Assembly: GCF_022814865.1 (NCBI RefSeq)
Contig: NZ_JAKVRD010000005.1
Coordinates: 62,001-126,000, forward strand
Direction: 5' to 3'
DNA length: 64,000 bases
From: Shimia aestuarii
Lineage (GTDB): Bacteria; Pseudomonadota; Alphaproteobacteria; Rhodobacterales; Rhodobacteraceae
Positions within the stretch are counted from its first letter, which is position 1, and every line of letters starts with the position of its first letter. The translations under genes and the position numbers were made by a program. The notes beneath the pieces are model-generated. The model saw only the letters and a list, made by a program, of their open reading frames with translations. It was not told the DNA's origin and did not search any database. Below, piece by piece: positions 54,960 to 64,000 of the stretch.

Positions 54960-55553
54960 ATGTCTTACAAAAGTGAAGTGGGTCAGCGCCTCAGAGTGCT
55001 GCGCAAATCAGAGCAAATGACCCTCGCAGAACTGGCAAAGCGGTCTCAGGTCTCGGTCTCGACGATCTCCAAGATCGAAAACGGCGCGCTCTCTCCTACG
55101 CTCGACGTCATCCTAAAGCTTTGCGATGGGCTCTCCGTATCAATCAGCGACCTTGTCTCGGGCTCCGATACCAGTAAGCCGCGCTCCTCCGCCCCCAATA
55201 GCCGCTTTGCGCCAAGCTACAAGGGCGAAGGCGCCCTCATAAGCACACCGAACTACGACTATTACTATCTCTGCCCGGACGTGAAGAACAAATTCATCGT
55301 CCCCATCCTCGCACGCTTGAAGGCTCGCGATCTAAAGACCTTCGGAGAGCTCTTCCGCCATGGAGGCGAAGAGTTTCTCTATGTGCTCGATGGTCAGGTC
55401 GAAGTGCATAGCGAACACTACGCCCCTATCACGCTCTCCAAGGGCGACAGCGTCTATCTCGATAGCCAGATGGCGCATGGATACCTGAGCACCGGCGAGG
55501 CGCAGGCCGAAGTCCTATGCATCTGCACAGAGCCGCAGGCCCAAACCGTCTAA
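54960..55553 (+). CDS. XRE-cupin transcriptional regulator
   Basis: A 197-aa regulator with an N-terminal Cro/C1 HTH (about 8-62: L-A-E-L-A-K-R-S-Q-V-S-V-S-T-I-S-K-I-E-N-G, spanning helices 2-3) and a C-terminal cupin (about 110-190: H-G-G-E-E-F-L-Y-V-L-D-G-Q-V-E-V, then L-S-K-G-D-S-V-Y-L-D and M-A-H-G-Y). This architecture often controls amine or amino-acid catabolism by binding a small ligand in the cupin. It is divergent from the D-amino-acid operon and is its likely regulator. Confidence 0.9.
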   Translation: MSYKSEVGQRLRVLRKSEQMTLAELAKRSQVSVSTISKIENGALSPTLDVILKLCDGLSVSISDLVSGSDTSKPRSSAPNSRFAPSYKGEGALISTPNYDYYYLCPDVKNKFIVPILARLKARDLKTFGELFRHGGEEFLYVLDGQVEVHSEHYAPITLSKGDSVYLDSQMAHGYLSTGEAQAEVLCICTEPQAQTV

Positions 55554-55675
55554 GGCACTTCTGCCTACAGATTGGCACGAACGCCGGTTGCGGACGCCAT
55601 GCCTGACTTATACGGTGCGAACCGAATGACGGCCACGGCATCCCCATGGTCCGACGCGATGAGTGTATCCAATTT

Positions 55676-57505
55676 ATGGCTTCAGCAAGCAGCATTTCCG
55701 GCTTTACGCCCCTCCAAAGCCTGATCTGGCCCGAGACGGGTATCTGCACAGAACGCGACCTGTATTTCCGCCTTCACCGTCCAGCAGGCCTGTCGACGGA
55801 ACACCGCACGATTTCCTTTGCCGCTGGCGGCGTGGTTGAGACAAACACCTGGTTCAACCTTTTCAACATCGGCAAATGGCGGCGACACTGCGACCTCCAG
55901 AGCCTCTTTCTTGCGCTCTCCGGACAGGGTTCGTTCGAGATATCGGTATTTCTCGCATATCCGAACCGCTCTTGGGAACGGCTCCTGAATGAAACCCTGA
56001 CCCTGACCGCAGACGGCCCAACCCGCATTGATCTCGCCCACGGGTTCGACGAGACCTATGACGAAGGCGTGCTGTTTTTCGAACTTCAGGCTCTTGGCGA
56101 CGGTGCGTTGACCGGTGCGGAATGGCAAACCGTAGACTCCCCTCGCCGCACGCCCGACCTCGCGCTTTCGGTCACCACCTTCAAGCGCGAAGACGAAGTA
56201 AACCGCACCATTGCGCGCTTTGAGGACTACATCGCCCAAAGCCGTCACCGCGATCACATGCGCATGGTGATCGTCGACAACGGGCAATCCCTGACACATA
56301 CCGACACCGACCGCCTGACGATTATTCCGAACGAGAACCTCGGGGGATCGGGCGGCTTCGCGCGCGGACAGTTAGCGGCCGCCGATCTCGGTGCGAGCCA
56401 TTGTCTCTTCATGGATGACGATGCCTCGATCCATATGGCAAGCCTTGATCGCACCTACCAATTTCTCGCCTATGCCACGGATCCCGCCACCGCCGTTGCC
56501 GGCGCAATGATCAACGCCCAGCACCGCTGGTCGATCTGGGAGAACGGGGCGATCTTCGACAGGCGGTGCAAACCTCTCTTCATGGGCACAGACCTGCGCG
56601 ATCCACGCCAGGTTTTTGATATGGAGTTTGCCACCACCGGGACGCCGCCCAACCAGCTCTATGGCGGCTGGTGGTATTTTGCCTTTCCGCTGGCACAGGC
56701 AAGGCACATGCCTTTTCCGTTCTTTGTACGCGGCGACGATGTGAGCTTTTCCTTGGTGAACGATTTCAACATCGTGCGCCTCAATGGTGTCGTCTCTTTC
56801 CAAGAAAGCTTTACCGACAAAGAAAGCCCGCAAACCTGGTATCTCGACCTACGCAGCCACATGGCCCATCACCTGAGCCTACCCGCAATGGAGGTTGGCC
56901 GCTTCGCAGTCCTGAAAATCGCGATCTGGTTCTTCCTGCGCAACCTGCCGCGCATGCACTACGATACGCTCGCCGCGATCAATCTCGCGATGGCGGACAC
57001 GCTGCAAGGACCAGAGTATTTCGCCGAGAACGCCGACATGGCCCAGCGCCGGGCTGACATCAAATCTCTGACACAAGACGAAAACTGGCGACCGACCGAG
57101 GGACCGACACCGACAAGTGCCCGACGGAGACTGAACCCGGATCGCACCGCATTACGCCTGCTGATGATGCTAAGCCTAAACGGCCACCTGCTGCCGTTCT
57201 TCTCGCGCTGGGGCGATACGCTCGTGCTGCATTCGGAGGAGCGCGGCAATATCCGCAAGACGTTCGGCGCAAGCAAGGTCACCTACCTGAGCGCGAACCG
57301 GAAATCCTCTTATACGGTGCGCCATTCCAAGCGCAGGCTATTTCGTGAGGCAGGGCATTTTGCGCTCTATGCGATCACCTTCCTGCTGCGCTACAAGCGC
57401 CTGACAGAGGCCTATAGAGACGGCTACCAGACGCTGACCGCTGAACCGTTCTGGCGTCGCAAACTGGGACTGGTGTCGCCCGACAGCCACGACAAAGTGG
57501 CCTAA
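55676..57505 (+). CDS. GlfT2-like family 2 glycosyltransferase
   Basis: A 609-aa protein with an N-terminal beta-sandwich (about 1-155), a GT-A catalytic domain (about 160-400) and a helical C-terminus. The catalytic domain shows N-E-N-L-G-G-S-G-G-F-A-R-G and the metal-binding M-D-D-D-A-S, then G-G-W-W-Y-F and F-V-R-G-D-D-V-S-F. This layout matches mycobacterial galactofuranosyltransferase GlfT2, so transfer of galactofuranose or a related sugar onto a surface glycan is likely. An ATG ten codons upstream is an alternative start; neither has a strong ribosome site. Two sulfotransferase-like genes follow. Confidence 0.82.
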   Translation: MASASSISGFTPLQSLIWPETGICTERDLYFRLHRPAGLSTEHRTISFAAGGVVETNTWFNLFNIGKWRRHCDLQSLFLALSGQGSFEISVFLAYPNRSWERLLNETLTLTADGPTRIDLAHGFDETYDEGVLFFELQALGDGALTGAEWQTVDSPRRTPDLALSVTTFKREDEVNRTIARFEDYIAQSRHRDHMRMVIVDNGQSLTHTDTDRLTIIPNENLGGSGGFARGQLAAADLGASHCLFMDDDASIHMASLDRTYQFLAYATDPATAVAGAMINAQHRWSIWENGAIFDRRCKPLFMGTDLRDPRQVFDMEFATTGTPPNQLYGGWWYFAFPLAQARHMPFPFFVRGDDVSFSLVNDFNIVRLNGVVSFQESFTDKESPQTWYLDLRSHMAHHLSLPAMEVGRFAVLKIAIWFFLRNLPRMHYDTLAAINLAMADTLQGPEYFAENADMAQRRADIKSLTQDENWRPTEGPTPTSARRRLNPDRTALRLLMMLSLNGHLLPFFSRWGDTLVLHSEERGNIRKTFGASKVTYLSANRKSSYTVRHSKRRLFREAGHFALYAITFLLRYKRLTEAYRDGYQTLTAEPFWRRKLGLVSPDSHDKVA

Positions 57506-57544
57506 GAGGCAAATCGAACTGCCCAATGGGCAACAGGAGTGAAG

Positions 57545-58687
57545 ATGAAGGTTATCCTGTTCATAGGCCATCACAAGGTCGGATCGACAGCGCTACAGGA
57601 CTTCCTGAGCCGCAATCAGGTTGCCTTGATGAAGTCCGGAATTCTCTATCCCAGCACGGATTTTCAGGGCATGTCCCTTGCCCTTGGAACGGCTGCCGGG
57701 CTGTGTGAACCGCCCAAGGACATCCCGCTCAACGCCCGCGAGCCTCATAACGCGCTGGCTTTCCGTATGCTCAGCAGCCACAAGCTCGGAAAGGTGCCGC
57801 CTTTTCATACGGATCTTCCCGGCCTGCCGCAGATGAAACAGGCACTGCAACAGCAAATCCAGTTTCTCAAACCACACACCGTCATTCTCGCAAGCGAGGT
57901 CTTTTCAAATTTCGCGCGCGGCGGGGCACCGATCATCGAAGACCTGATCGACGTATTCCCGGTGCAGGCCGAGATCACCATCATTGCAACCCTGCGGCGC
58001 ATTGATGAATACCTCGCGTCATGGCACGGCCAGCGGCTCAAATTCGGTCATGAGCTCTCTCCGCTACGACAAGACGGGATCGACGAGTATTTTGACGGGA
58101 TTCATTTCGACTATCGCGACATGTTGCAATGCTGGCTCGAAACCGTGCCAGAGGCCCGTTTCGTTATCCGCGACTACGCAGAGGTCCGGGCAAATGGCGG
58201 TTCGGTCACAGACTTTTTCGCCCAAGCAGGTGTCGACCTCCCACCAGACCTCGTATCAGAGCGCCGGTCCAACCGCTCCCTGCATCGCGGCGTCTACGAG
58301 ATTGCTCGCCTCGGCAACCGTGCCCTTCCGCCGCCGCAAGCACAGCTCCTGCGTGAGACCCTGCGCAGGATGACGCCAGAGCTGGACCTGCCACCCTCAC
58401 ATGACATTGAACTTTTCGGTGCAGAGAACCGTGCCCGCCTTCAAGAACGGTTTGTCCACGTACAGGACTATCTCGCAGAGATCACCGGCAAGGCTCCCTT
58501 CTTTGCAAACGCCGACGCCGTCGCAACGCCCTGCCCCGTGCCGGAGATGGAGATCTTCCCCAAAACCGTGAAGACAATGAACGCACGCATGCCGAGGCTC
58601 GGTATTCCGAAGATCCGCAAATTCCTCCGGGAGCTCGAAGATCAAGAGTTCTCCCCCACCGCCCGCACGCAGGACACCACGGCATGA
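57545..58687 (+). CDS. P-loop sulfotransferase-like protein 1
   Basis: A 380-aa protein beginning with a PAPS-binding-type P-loop, F-I-G-H-H-K-V-G-S-T-A-L-Q, at about residues 6-18. A second conserved region, I-I-A-T-L-R-R-I-D-E-Y-L-A-S, matches the 3'-phosphate-binding segment of sulfotransferases (R and S contacts). The ATG has GGAG 5 bases upstream. It follows the GlfT2-like gene and overlaps the next sulfotransferase-like gene by 4 bases. Expected activity is sulfation of a surface glycan or lipid; the acceptor is unknown. Confidence 0.75.
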   Translation: MKVILFIGHHKVGSTALQDFLSRNQVALMKSGILYPSTDFQGMSLALGTAAGLCEPPKDIPLNAREPHNALAFRMLSSHKLGKVPPFHTDLPGLPQMKQALQQQIQFLKPHTVILASEVFSNFARGGAPIIEDLIDVFPVQAEITIIATLRRIDEYLASWHGQRLKFGHELSPLRQDGIDEYFDGIHFDYRDMLQCWLETVPEARFVIRDYAEVRANGGSVTDFFAQAGVDLPPDLVSERRSNRSLHRGVYEIARLGNRALPPPQAQLLRETLRRMTPELDLPPSHDIELFGAENRARLQERFVHVQDYLAEITGKAPFFANADAVATPCPVPEMEIFPKTVKTMNARMPRLGIPKIRKFLRELEDQEFSPTARTQDTTA

Positions 58688-59760
58688 CCAAAGAGCTCAT
58701 CATCCATCTGGGCGATACCAAAACAGGATCAACCTCGATTCAGCAGGCACTTGTAAATGGCGCCTGCGAACTTCCCGGCAAGAGTTACTACTTCCCGACA
58801 CATTCCAATCACAACCTGCTGGCGCACTCGCTGACGCAAAAGACGCGCCTCAATGAACAACCCGCTCGGTTCAAGCGCATCGCAAAGGCTCTGGATCAAA
58901 GCGATGCTGACTTTGGAGTCATTTCCGCCGAGCACTTTCAGTTCGTCCGCCCAAAGGTGCTACTCGAGGCGATTGAGACCTATCTTCCGGCCTACAAGGA
59001 CAATATGCGCCTTGTCGCCTATGTCCGCCCGCATCCGGAAAAAATCCTCTCCGCCTTCTCCGAACGCCTCAAGCTCGGCGAAGAGATCAAGAGCGTGCCT
59101 GCCTTCTTTGAACGCACAAGCAAACGTGGGATCTTCCTCTATCATCCCCGCTTCAAACGCTGGAGAAACATCTTCGGCGATCGCTTTGAATTGCGTCCCT
59201 TCGCGCGCAGTTATCTCCACGATCAAGATGTGGTGAGCGATTTCTTCCACTTCATGCTCGGCACGTCCGATTTTGAACTGGCGAAAACGGTGAATGCCAA
59301 CACGTCCCTGACCCTCGGCCAACTCGCGCTTCAACGCGAGGTGCAGCTCATTCTGCGCGATACGCTGAAGGGCCTTGAAGACATGCGCTACGACGAAGCA
59401 AGAACAGCGATTGGCCGCTTGCTTGCCGAATACATGCGGACTGGCGACCTCGGCGCGCGTGACGACAAGCTTCTCATTCCCGCGTCTCTCGTGGGGCCGA
59501 TCCAGAAGTTTTATGCCGCCGATGCCGAAGCCATGGACGCAGACTTTTTCGAGGGCACCCCGATGACCGACGCCTTGGCCAAGATGGACGACAAGACCAT
59601 CGACACGCCGCAATCGCTCGAGGCCAAGGACCATTTCTCCAAAGAAACGATCGAAGCATTCCATATCTTCAGCAGGATGTTGGGTGATATGGTGCGCCTG
59701 AGACCACAGAGACTGCGCGAGACCCTGACCGAGACCCGCCGCCATCTGGGATTGTCCTAA
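58684..59760 (+). CDS. P-loop sulfotransferase-like protein 2
   Basis: A 358-aa protein with the P-loop I-H-L-G-D-T-K-T-G-S-T-S-I-Q near the N-terminus and the second contact region L-V-A-Y-V-R-P-H-P-E-K-I-L-S-A. It is a diverged paralogue of the preceding gene, whose stop its start overlaps (ATGA). Tandem copies suggest two positions or two acceptors. The C-terminal 100 residues are charged and helical and unlike the first copy. Confidence 0.75.
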   Translation: MTKELIIHLGDTKTGSTSIQQALVNGACELPGKSYYFPTHSNHNLLAHSLTQKTRLNEQPARFKRIAKALDQSDADFGVISAEHFQFVRPKVLLEAIETYLPAYKDNMRLVAYVRPHPEKILSAFSERLKLGEEIKSVPAFFERTSKRGIFLYHPRFKRWRNIFGDRFELRPFARSYLHDQDVVSDFFHFMLGTSDFELAKTVNANTSLTLGQLALQREVQLILRDTLKGLEDMRYDEARTAIGRLLAEYMRTGDLGARDDKLLIPASLVGPIQKFYAADAEAMDADFFEGTPMTDALAKMDDKTIDTPQSLEAKDHFSKETIEAFHIFSRMLGDMVRLRPQRLRETLTETRRHLGLS

Positions 59761-59766
59761 GCCGCT

Positions 59767-60435
59767 CTAGCGACGCGGGCGCACACCGTTGAGGAAAAGG
59801 CGAATGGCGCGGTCGCGCCGTGCCGCACGATCATTGGCGAGGCGCGCAATCCGGTCCGGGTCGAGCATACAGTGGATGGTATCGCCAAAGACCATATCCA
59901 CCAAAAGCTCTGCCGAAGGAGCGATCTCTTCCGGGGCGATCTCAACTTCTCCTACCCGCGCTGCGCGCCTCAACTCATCCGTCAGGAACGTCGCCACCTG
60001 CCCCGGCCCCTTCCGGCTTAGGCTACGCCCGAGATCGGGGAAGTTTCGCACCTCCGCAACGATGATACGCAAGATTTCAATGGGAAGCTCCGGCGCGTCC
60101 ATCGTCGGATCGAACGTCAGCAGAATGCGCAGCCGATCTTCAAGCGACGCACTGCGTTCATCGGGGCGCAAGGGTCGGAAAATCGTGTCGCTGATCCGTC
60201 GAAGCGCCGCCCCGAGAAGCTCTTCGCGACTGCGATACAAACTGTAGAGCGTGCGTTTCGACATACCCGCCCGCTGCGCAATATCGGCCACCGTCACCTC
60301 TTCCGCACCGCGTTCCGACAAAAGCGCAATCGCGCAATCAAGAACCAACGCTTCCCGCTCTGCCGGGCACATCTGAACCGGCCTCCCCCGGCGACGGCTG
60401 GTCTGCGCTTCGGAAAGTGCCGGTTCGCTGGGCAT
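59767..60435 (-). CDS. TetR family regulator of the RND operon
   Basis: A 222-aa AcrR-type repressor. HTH: A-I-A-L-L-S-E-R-G-A-E-E-V-T-V-A-D-I-A-Q-R-A split over helices 1-2, then M-S-K-R-T-L-Y-S-L-Y-R-S-R-E-E-L-L. The basic Arg-rich leader (T-S-R-R-R-G-R-P) is common in the family. Divergent from the efflux operon. The ATG has AAGGAG 8 bases upstream. Confidence 0.9.
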   Translation of the reverse strand: MPSEPALSEAQTSRRRGRPVQMCPAEREALVLDCAIALLSERGAEEVTVADIAQRAGMSKRTLYSLYRSREELLGAALRRISDTIFRPLRPDERSASLEDRLRILLTFDPTMDAPELPIEILRIIVAEVRNFPDLGRSLSRKGPGQVATFLTDELRRAARVGEVEIAPEEIAPSAELLVDMVFGDTIHCMLDPDRIARLANDRAARRDRAIRLFLNGVRPRR

Positions 60436-60467
60436 ATGAAAGGCTCCTTGCTGGGCATAACGAAAGG
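60428..60467. repeat. Tandem duplication covering the tetR start
   Basis: CTGGGCATATGAAAGG (60428-60443) is repeated as CTGGGCATAACGAAAGG (60451-60467), 23 bases away, with one mismatch and one extra base. On the minus strand both copies contain ATGCCCAG, the first codons of the regulator; only the inner copy is in frame. Confidence 0.6.
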
Positions 60468-60472
60468 TTCAC

Positions 60473-60485
60473 AGGATCATATCCT
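60473..60485. promoter_or_regulatory. Candidate TetR operator
   Basis: AGGAT-CAT-ATCCT, a 13-base dyad with perfect 5-base arms, lies in the 136-base gap between the TetR gene and the efflux operon. Position fits an autoregulatory repressor site; the arm length is short. Confidence 0.45.
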
Positions 60486-60571
60486 ATCCAATCTTTACAA
60501 AACCCTCCAGTTTCCTTATCGCCGCAGGTAACCATCCGCCACCGTGGCGGCAGACCAATCCCGGAGTCCAC

Positions 60572-61714
60572 ATGTCGCGCCTTCGTCTTTTCGCCCCGAT
60601 CTTCACCCTCGGGCTTGTCCTGTCGTTCAACGCGCCAAGCGCGCAAGCACAGCAGCAAGGCGGAGAGCGCCCGCCGACACCTGTCACCGTGGTGACGCTG
60701 AAGACGCAGGATGTGACCCTTTCCTCTGCCTTGCCCGGTCGTGTGACCGCCTCAGGCGTTGCCGAGGTGCGACCACAGGTCAGCGGCATCGTGATGGAAC
60801 GCATCTTCGAAGAAGGCCGCCCTGTTGCGAAAGGTGACCCGCTCTACCGCATTGATCCGGCCACCTACGAGGCCGCCAAGGCCGCCGCCGAAGCCAATCT
60901 CGCACAGGCCGAGGCCCAGCTCCGCTCGGCCCAGCGCGAAGAAGCCCGCCAGAAAGAGCTGCGCGAACGCAATGTCGCAAGCCAACAAGCCTTTGATGAT
61001 GCCGTCGCCGCCCGCGACGTGGCCGAAGCCGCGGTCAAAGTTGCAGAGGCGCAGGTGCTTTCGACAACCATCGATCTCGACCGCACCACCATCACCGCCC
61101 CCATCTCCGGCACCGTCGGTCTGAGCCAGACAACCCAAGGCGCGCTTGTTACGGCTGGGCAAACCACCGCCCTGACCGTCATCCGCAAGCTCGATCCGGT
61201 TTATGTCGACGTCACACAATCCGCGTCCGAGCTCCTGCAATGGCGCCGCTCTGGACAGGAACTTGCTGAAGAGGCAGGAGCCGTCGTGACCCTGCGCCTT
61301 GCCGATGGCGAACCCTACGAGCACGAAGGCATTCTCGCCGCCGCCGAACCGCATGTGAACGAACAGACCGGGGTTATCGTCCTACGGCTCGAGTTCCCGA
61401 ACCCCGACAGGTTCCTGTTGCCGGGCATGTACGTGCAGGTGGCCATGCCCCAAGGCATCGTCCAAGACGCCATCCTCGCGCCGCAGGAAGGTGTGACACG
61501 GGATCGTCGGGGCCGCCCGACGGCCATGGTCGTCACCGCCGAAAATGTCGTCGAAAGCCGGGAACTGACCGTGCAGCGCGACCTTGGCAACCACTGGGTC
61601 GTCACAGAGGGTCTTGCGCCCGGCGACCGCATCATCGTCGCGGGCCTGCAAAAGGTCTCGCCCGGCATGACGGTCGCCCCCGAAGAACGCGCGGAAGCGC
61701 CTGTAGACAACTGA
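60572..61714 (+). CDS. RND efflux periplasmic adaptor subunit (MexA/AcrA family)
   Basis: A 380-aa membrane-fusion protein with a Sec signal ending S-A-Q-A near residue 27. [11 protein letters not shown] and T-A-P-I-S-G-T-V-G are the two lipoyl half-motifs, separated by the alpha-hairpin of heptad repeats (about 100-160); the beta-barrel and membrane-proximal domains follow. No lipobox Cys, so it is not lipidated. It bridges the inner-membrane pump and an outer-membrane channel, which is not in view. Confidence 0.93.
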   Translation: MSRLRLFAPIFTLGLVLSFNAPSAQAQQQGGERPPTPVTVVTLKTQDVTLSSALPGRVTASGVAEVRPQVSGIVMERIFEEGRPVAKGDPLYRIDPATYEAAKAAAEANLAQAEAQLRSAQREEARQKELRERNVASQQAFDDAVAARDVAEAAVKVAEAQVLSTTIDLDRTTITAPISGTVGLSQTTQGALVTAGQTTALTVIRKLDPVYVDVTQSASELLQWRRSGQELAEEAGAVVTLRLADGEPYEHEGILAAAEPHVNEQTGVIVLRLEFPNPDRFLLPGMYVQVAMPQGIVQDAILAPQEGVTRDRRGRPTAMVVTAENVVESRELTVQRDLGNHWVVTEGLAPGDRIIVAGLQKVSPGMTVAPEERAEAPVDN

Positions 61715-61736
61715 TCCAAACCCCGGGGAGTCCATC

Positions 61737-64000
61737 ATGGCCCGCTTCTTTATCGACCGCCCCGTCTTTGCCTGGGTGATCTCGATCCTCATCATGGGGG
61801 TCGGCCTTCTGTCGATCTACACCCTACCGATCGCGCAATATCCCAAGATCGCACCGCCCTCTGTCCGCATCAACGCGCAATATCCCGGCGCGTCTGCGGA
61901 AACCGTCGCCAACACGGTAACCCAGATCGTCGAACAGCAAATGACCGGTCTCGACGGCATGCGCTACATGTCGTCCTCATCGACCTCTGCGGGCACGGCA
62001 AGCATTACTCTGACCTTCGAGGCCGGAACCGACCCGGACGTGGCGCAGGTGCAAGTGCAGAACAAACTGGCACAGGCAACACCGCTGCTGCCCGAAACCG
62101 TGCAACGCCTCGGCGTGCAGGTGCAAAAAGCGTCGTCTTCCTTCTTCATGGTGCTGGCGCTGATTTCCGAGGATGGCCGCCTCGACCAAGCCGACCTCTC
62201 GGACTATCTCAGCTCGAACCTCGTGGATGAGTTCAGCCGCATCGAAGGCGTGGGCGGCGCACAGGTGTTTGGCGCGCAATACGCCATGCGCATCTGGCTC
62301 GACCCTTCAAAGCTCGCCGCCTTCGAGATGACGCCCTCTGATGTCGTGAATGCGGTCTCTGCCCAGAACGCCCAAATTTCCGCCGGCGCTTTTGGCACCC
62401 TGCCTGCCCCAAGCGGGCAACAGCTCAACGCAACGATCACTGCGCAATCGCTCCTGTCCACGCCCGAGGACTTCCGTAACATCGTCCTGCGGGCTGAAAC
62501 CGATGGCGGTCTTGTGCTCCTGCGGGATGTGGCACGTGTCGAAATCGGTGCTGAAAATTACGCCACCATCGCCCGCTACAACGGTCAGCCCGCCTCGGGC
62601 ATGGCGCTCAACCTCGCTTCTGGGGCCAACGCGCTCGATACCGCTGAACGGGTAAAACACCGCATCGAAGAGTATAAGGAATTCTTCCCCGTAGGGGTCT
62701 CCTACGTCATCCCCTATGACACCACACCCTTCATCGAGATTTCCATCCACGAAGTGCAAAAGACGCTGTTCGAAGCCATCGGCCTCGTCTTCCTCGTGAT
62801 GCTTCTCTTCCTGCAGAACCTCCGTGCGACGCTTATCCCGACGCTCGCCGTGCCGGTCGTGATCCTCGGCACCTTCGCGATCCTGTCGATCACGGGCTTT
62901 ACCATCAACACACTGACCATGCTCGCCATGGTGCTCGCCATCGGCCTGCTTGTGGATGACGCCATCGTCGTGGTCGAAAACGTCGAACGCATCATGGAAG
63001 AAGAGGGCCTCTCTCCGCGTGAGGCGACGCGTAAATCCATGGGCCAGATCACCGGTGCCCTGATCGGGATCGCACTCGTTCTGTCCGCGGTCTTCGTGCC
63101 GATGGCCTTCTTCGGTGGCTCCACCGGTGTGATCTATCGCCAGTTCTCGATCACCATCGTCTCGGCCATGGCGCTTTCGGTGCTGGTCGCCCTGACCCTG
63201 ACTCCGGCCCTCTGTGCCACGCTCCTGAAAGCCAAGGATGCCCACCATACGCACCGCGGCCCTCTCGGCTGGTTCAACATCGCCTTCGAAAAGGTGACAG
63301 GCGGGTATGCCGGGACGGTTGGCCACGTGATCCGCCGCCCCTTCCGCGTTCTCGTCCTCTATGCCGCCCTTGGCTATGGCATGGTCTTCCTGTTCAACAA
63401 CACGCCAACGGGTTTTCTCCCCGATGAAGATCAGGGCATTTTGATGACCCTCATCCAAGGCCCGACCGGCGCCTCCGCCGAGCGCACGCTCGACGTGGTG
63501 AAACAGGTCGAATCCCATTTCCACGGAGCCGAAGGAGAGAACGTGGAATCCGCCTTTGGCGTCGTCGGGTTCTCTTTCGCCGGCCAGGGTCAAAACATGG
63601 GCCTCGCCTTCGTGCGCATGAAAGACTGGGACGAACGCCCCTCGCCCGCGCAATCGGTGCAGGCGGTGGCGGGCCGTGCCTTCCCGGCGTTCTCAGCGAT
63701 CCGCGATGCGATGGTGTTCCCCATCGTGCCACCCTCGGTCATCGAACTCGGCAACGTCTCGGGCTTTGACTTCTACCTTCAGGCGCAAGGCGGTCAGACC
63801 CACGAACAGCTCCTGAACGCCCGCAATCAGCTCTTGGGCATGGCAGCACAAAGCCCGCTGATCGGCTCGGCCCGCCCCTCGGGCCTCGAAGATGCCGCAC
63901 AGTTCAAGCTCGATATCGACTGGCGCGCTGCCGGGGCGGTTGGGGTGAGCCCTGCCAATGTCGGCACCACGCTCAACATCGCGTGGGCCGGGGCCTATGT
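61737..64000 (+). CDS. RND efflux inner-membrane pump (AcrB/MexB family), truncated by window edge
   Basis: The first 754 codons of a proton-driven HAE1-family pump; full members have about 1040. It starts [14 protein letters not shown], the invariant HAE1 opening, with GGGGAG 6 bases upstream. The transmembrane proton-relay pair is seen in [15 protein letters not shown], preceded by the first periplasmic porter domain; the second porter domain is entered before the edge. It follows the adaptor gene by 22 bases. Hydrophobic or cationic drugs are the usual substrates. Confidence 0.95.
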   Translation, partial: MARFFIDRPVFAWVISILIMGVGLLSIYTLPIAQYPKIAPPSVRINAQYPGASAETVANTVTQIVEQQMTGLDGMRYMSSSSTSAGTASITLTFEAGTDPDVAQVQVQNKLAQATPLLPETVQRLGVQVQKASSSFFMVLALISEDGRLDQADLSDYLSSNLVDEFSRIEGVGGAQVFGAQYAMRIWLDPSKLAAFEMTPSDVVNAVSAQNAQISAGAFGTLPAPSGQQLNATITAQSLLSTPEDFRNIVLRAETDGGLVLLRDVARVEIGAENYATIARYNGQPASGMALNLASGANALDTAERVKHRIEEYKEFFPVGVSYVIPYDTTPFIEISIHEVQKTLFEAIGLVFLVMLLFLQNLRATLIPTLAVPVVILGTFAILSITGFTINTLTMLAMVLAIGLLVDDAIVVVENVERIMEEEGLSPREATRKSMGQITGALIGIALVLSAVFVPMAFFGGSTGVIYRQFSITIVSAMALSVLVALTLTPALCATLLKAKDAHHTHRGPLGWFNIAFEKVTGGYAGTVGHVIRRPFRVLVLYAALGYGMVFLFNNTPTGFLPDEDQGILMTLIQGPTGASAERTLDVVKQVESHFHGAEGENVESAFGVVGFSFAGQGQNMGLAFVRMKDWDERPSPAQSVQAVAGRAFPAFSAIRDAMVFPIVPPSVIELGNVSGFDFYLQAQGGQTHEQLLNARNQLLGMAAQSPLIGSARPSGLEDAAQFKLDIDWRAAGAVGVSPANVGTTLNIAWAGAY

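Noticed and set aside
62307-63653. A 448-codon minus-strand frame near the right edge
   Set aside because: Antisense of the RND pump gene; composition is typical of a shadow frame.
1-64000. CRISPR array, insertion sequence or prophage genes
   Set aside because: No regularly spaced long repeats, transposase, integrase or phage structural genes were seen on either strand.

Overview
The window looks like chromosomal DNA of a marine alphaproteobacterium of the Rhodobacterales (roseobacter group). This rests on gene content and style: high GC in most genes, a dmdC-dmdD-like pair for DMSP demethylation, an acyl-homoserine-lactone synthase beside its LuxR receptor, a TRAP transporter, a DUF1467 protein, a GlxA-type regulator, an RND efflux operon, and many ATGA stop/start overlaps. 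The species cannot be named from the sequence alone.

Layout. 1-3.0 kb: the end of a lipoprotein gene, a small membrane protein, and a divergent MerR regulator / MFS exporter pair. 3.0-8.7 kb: a GlxA/AraC regulator divergent from a tightly overlapped catabolic operon (GntR regulator, DapA-family lyase, aldehyde dehydrogenase, FAD amine oxidase). 8.9-10.5 kb: a low-GC islet carrying a frameshifted PD-(D/E)XK-like nuclease gene. 10.7-18.4 kb: methylated-amine catabolism genes (MttB homologue, two large Fe-S flavoproteins, a TetR regulator, an Old Yellow Enzyme). 18.5-32 kb: mostly housekeeping genes (DUF167, nitroreductase, EI24, methylmalonyl-CoA epimerase, an orphan response regulator, DUF1501/DUF1800, aspS, a CPBP protease, carB). 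32.1-36.1 kb: a signalling block with luxI, luxR, an XRE regulator and a 7TM-PAS histidine kinase, all on the minus strand. 36.3-45.4 kb: an acyl-CoA dehydrogenase, tRNA-Gln, a giant lipoprotein subtilase, an AraC regulator and dmdC-dmdD.

45.5-55.5 kb holds two COG0523 metal GTPases. The first has a near-perfect Zur-type palindrome upstream. The second ends a seven-gene minus-strand operon (D-arginine-dehydrogenase-like oxidase, TRAP DctM/DctP/DctQ, M81 metallopeptidase, D-aminoacylase-like amidohydrolase, COG0523 GTPase) that faces an XRE-cupin regulator. I read it as uptake and breakdown of an N-acylated or D-amino-acid-containing compound, with its own metal chaperone. 55.7-59.8 kb is a surface-polysaccharide block (GlfT2-like glycosyltransferase and two P-loop sulfotransferase-like proteins). 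59.8-64 kb is a TetR-controlled RND efflux operon that runs off the right edge.

The most unusual items are a 4 x 11-nt array found in the 3' region of two unrelated genes, the operon-encoded COG0523 GTPase, an MttB homologue with no corrinoid partner in view, the broken nuclease in its low-GC islet, and the domain architecture of the 1194-aa lipoprotein protease.
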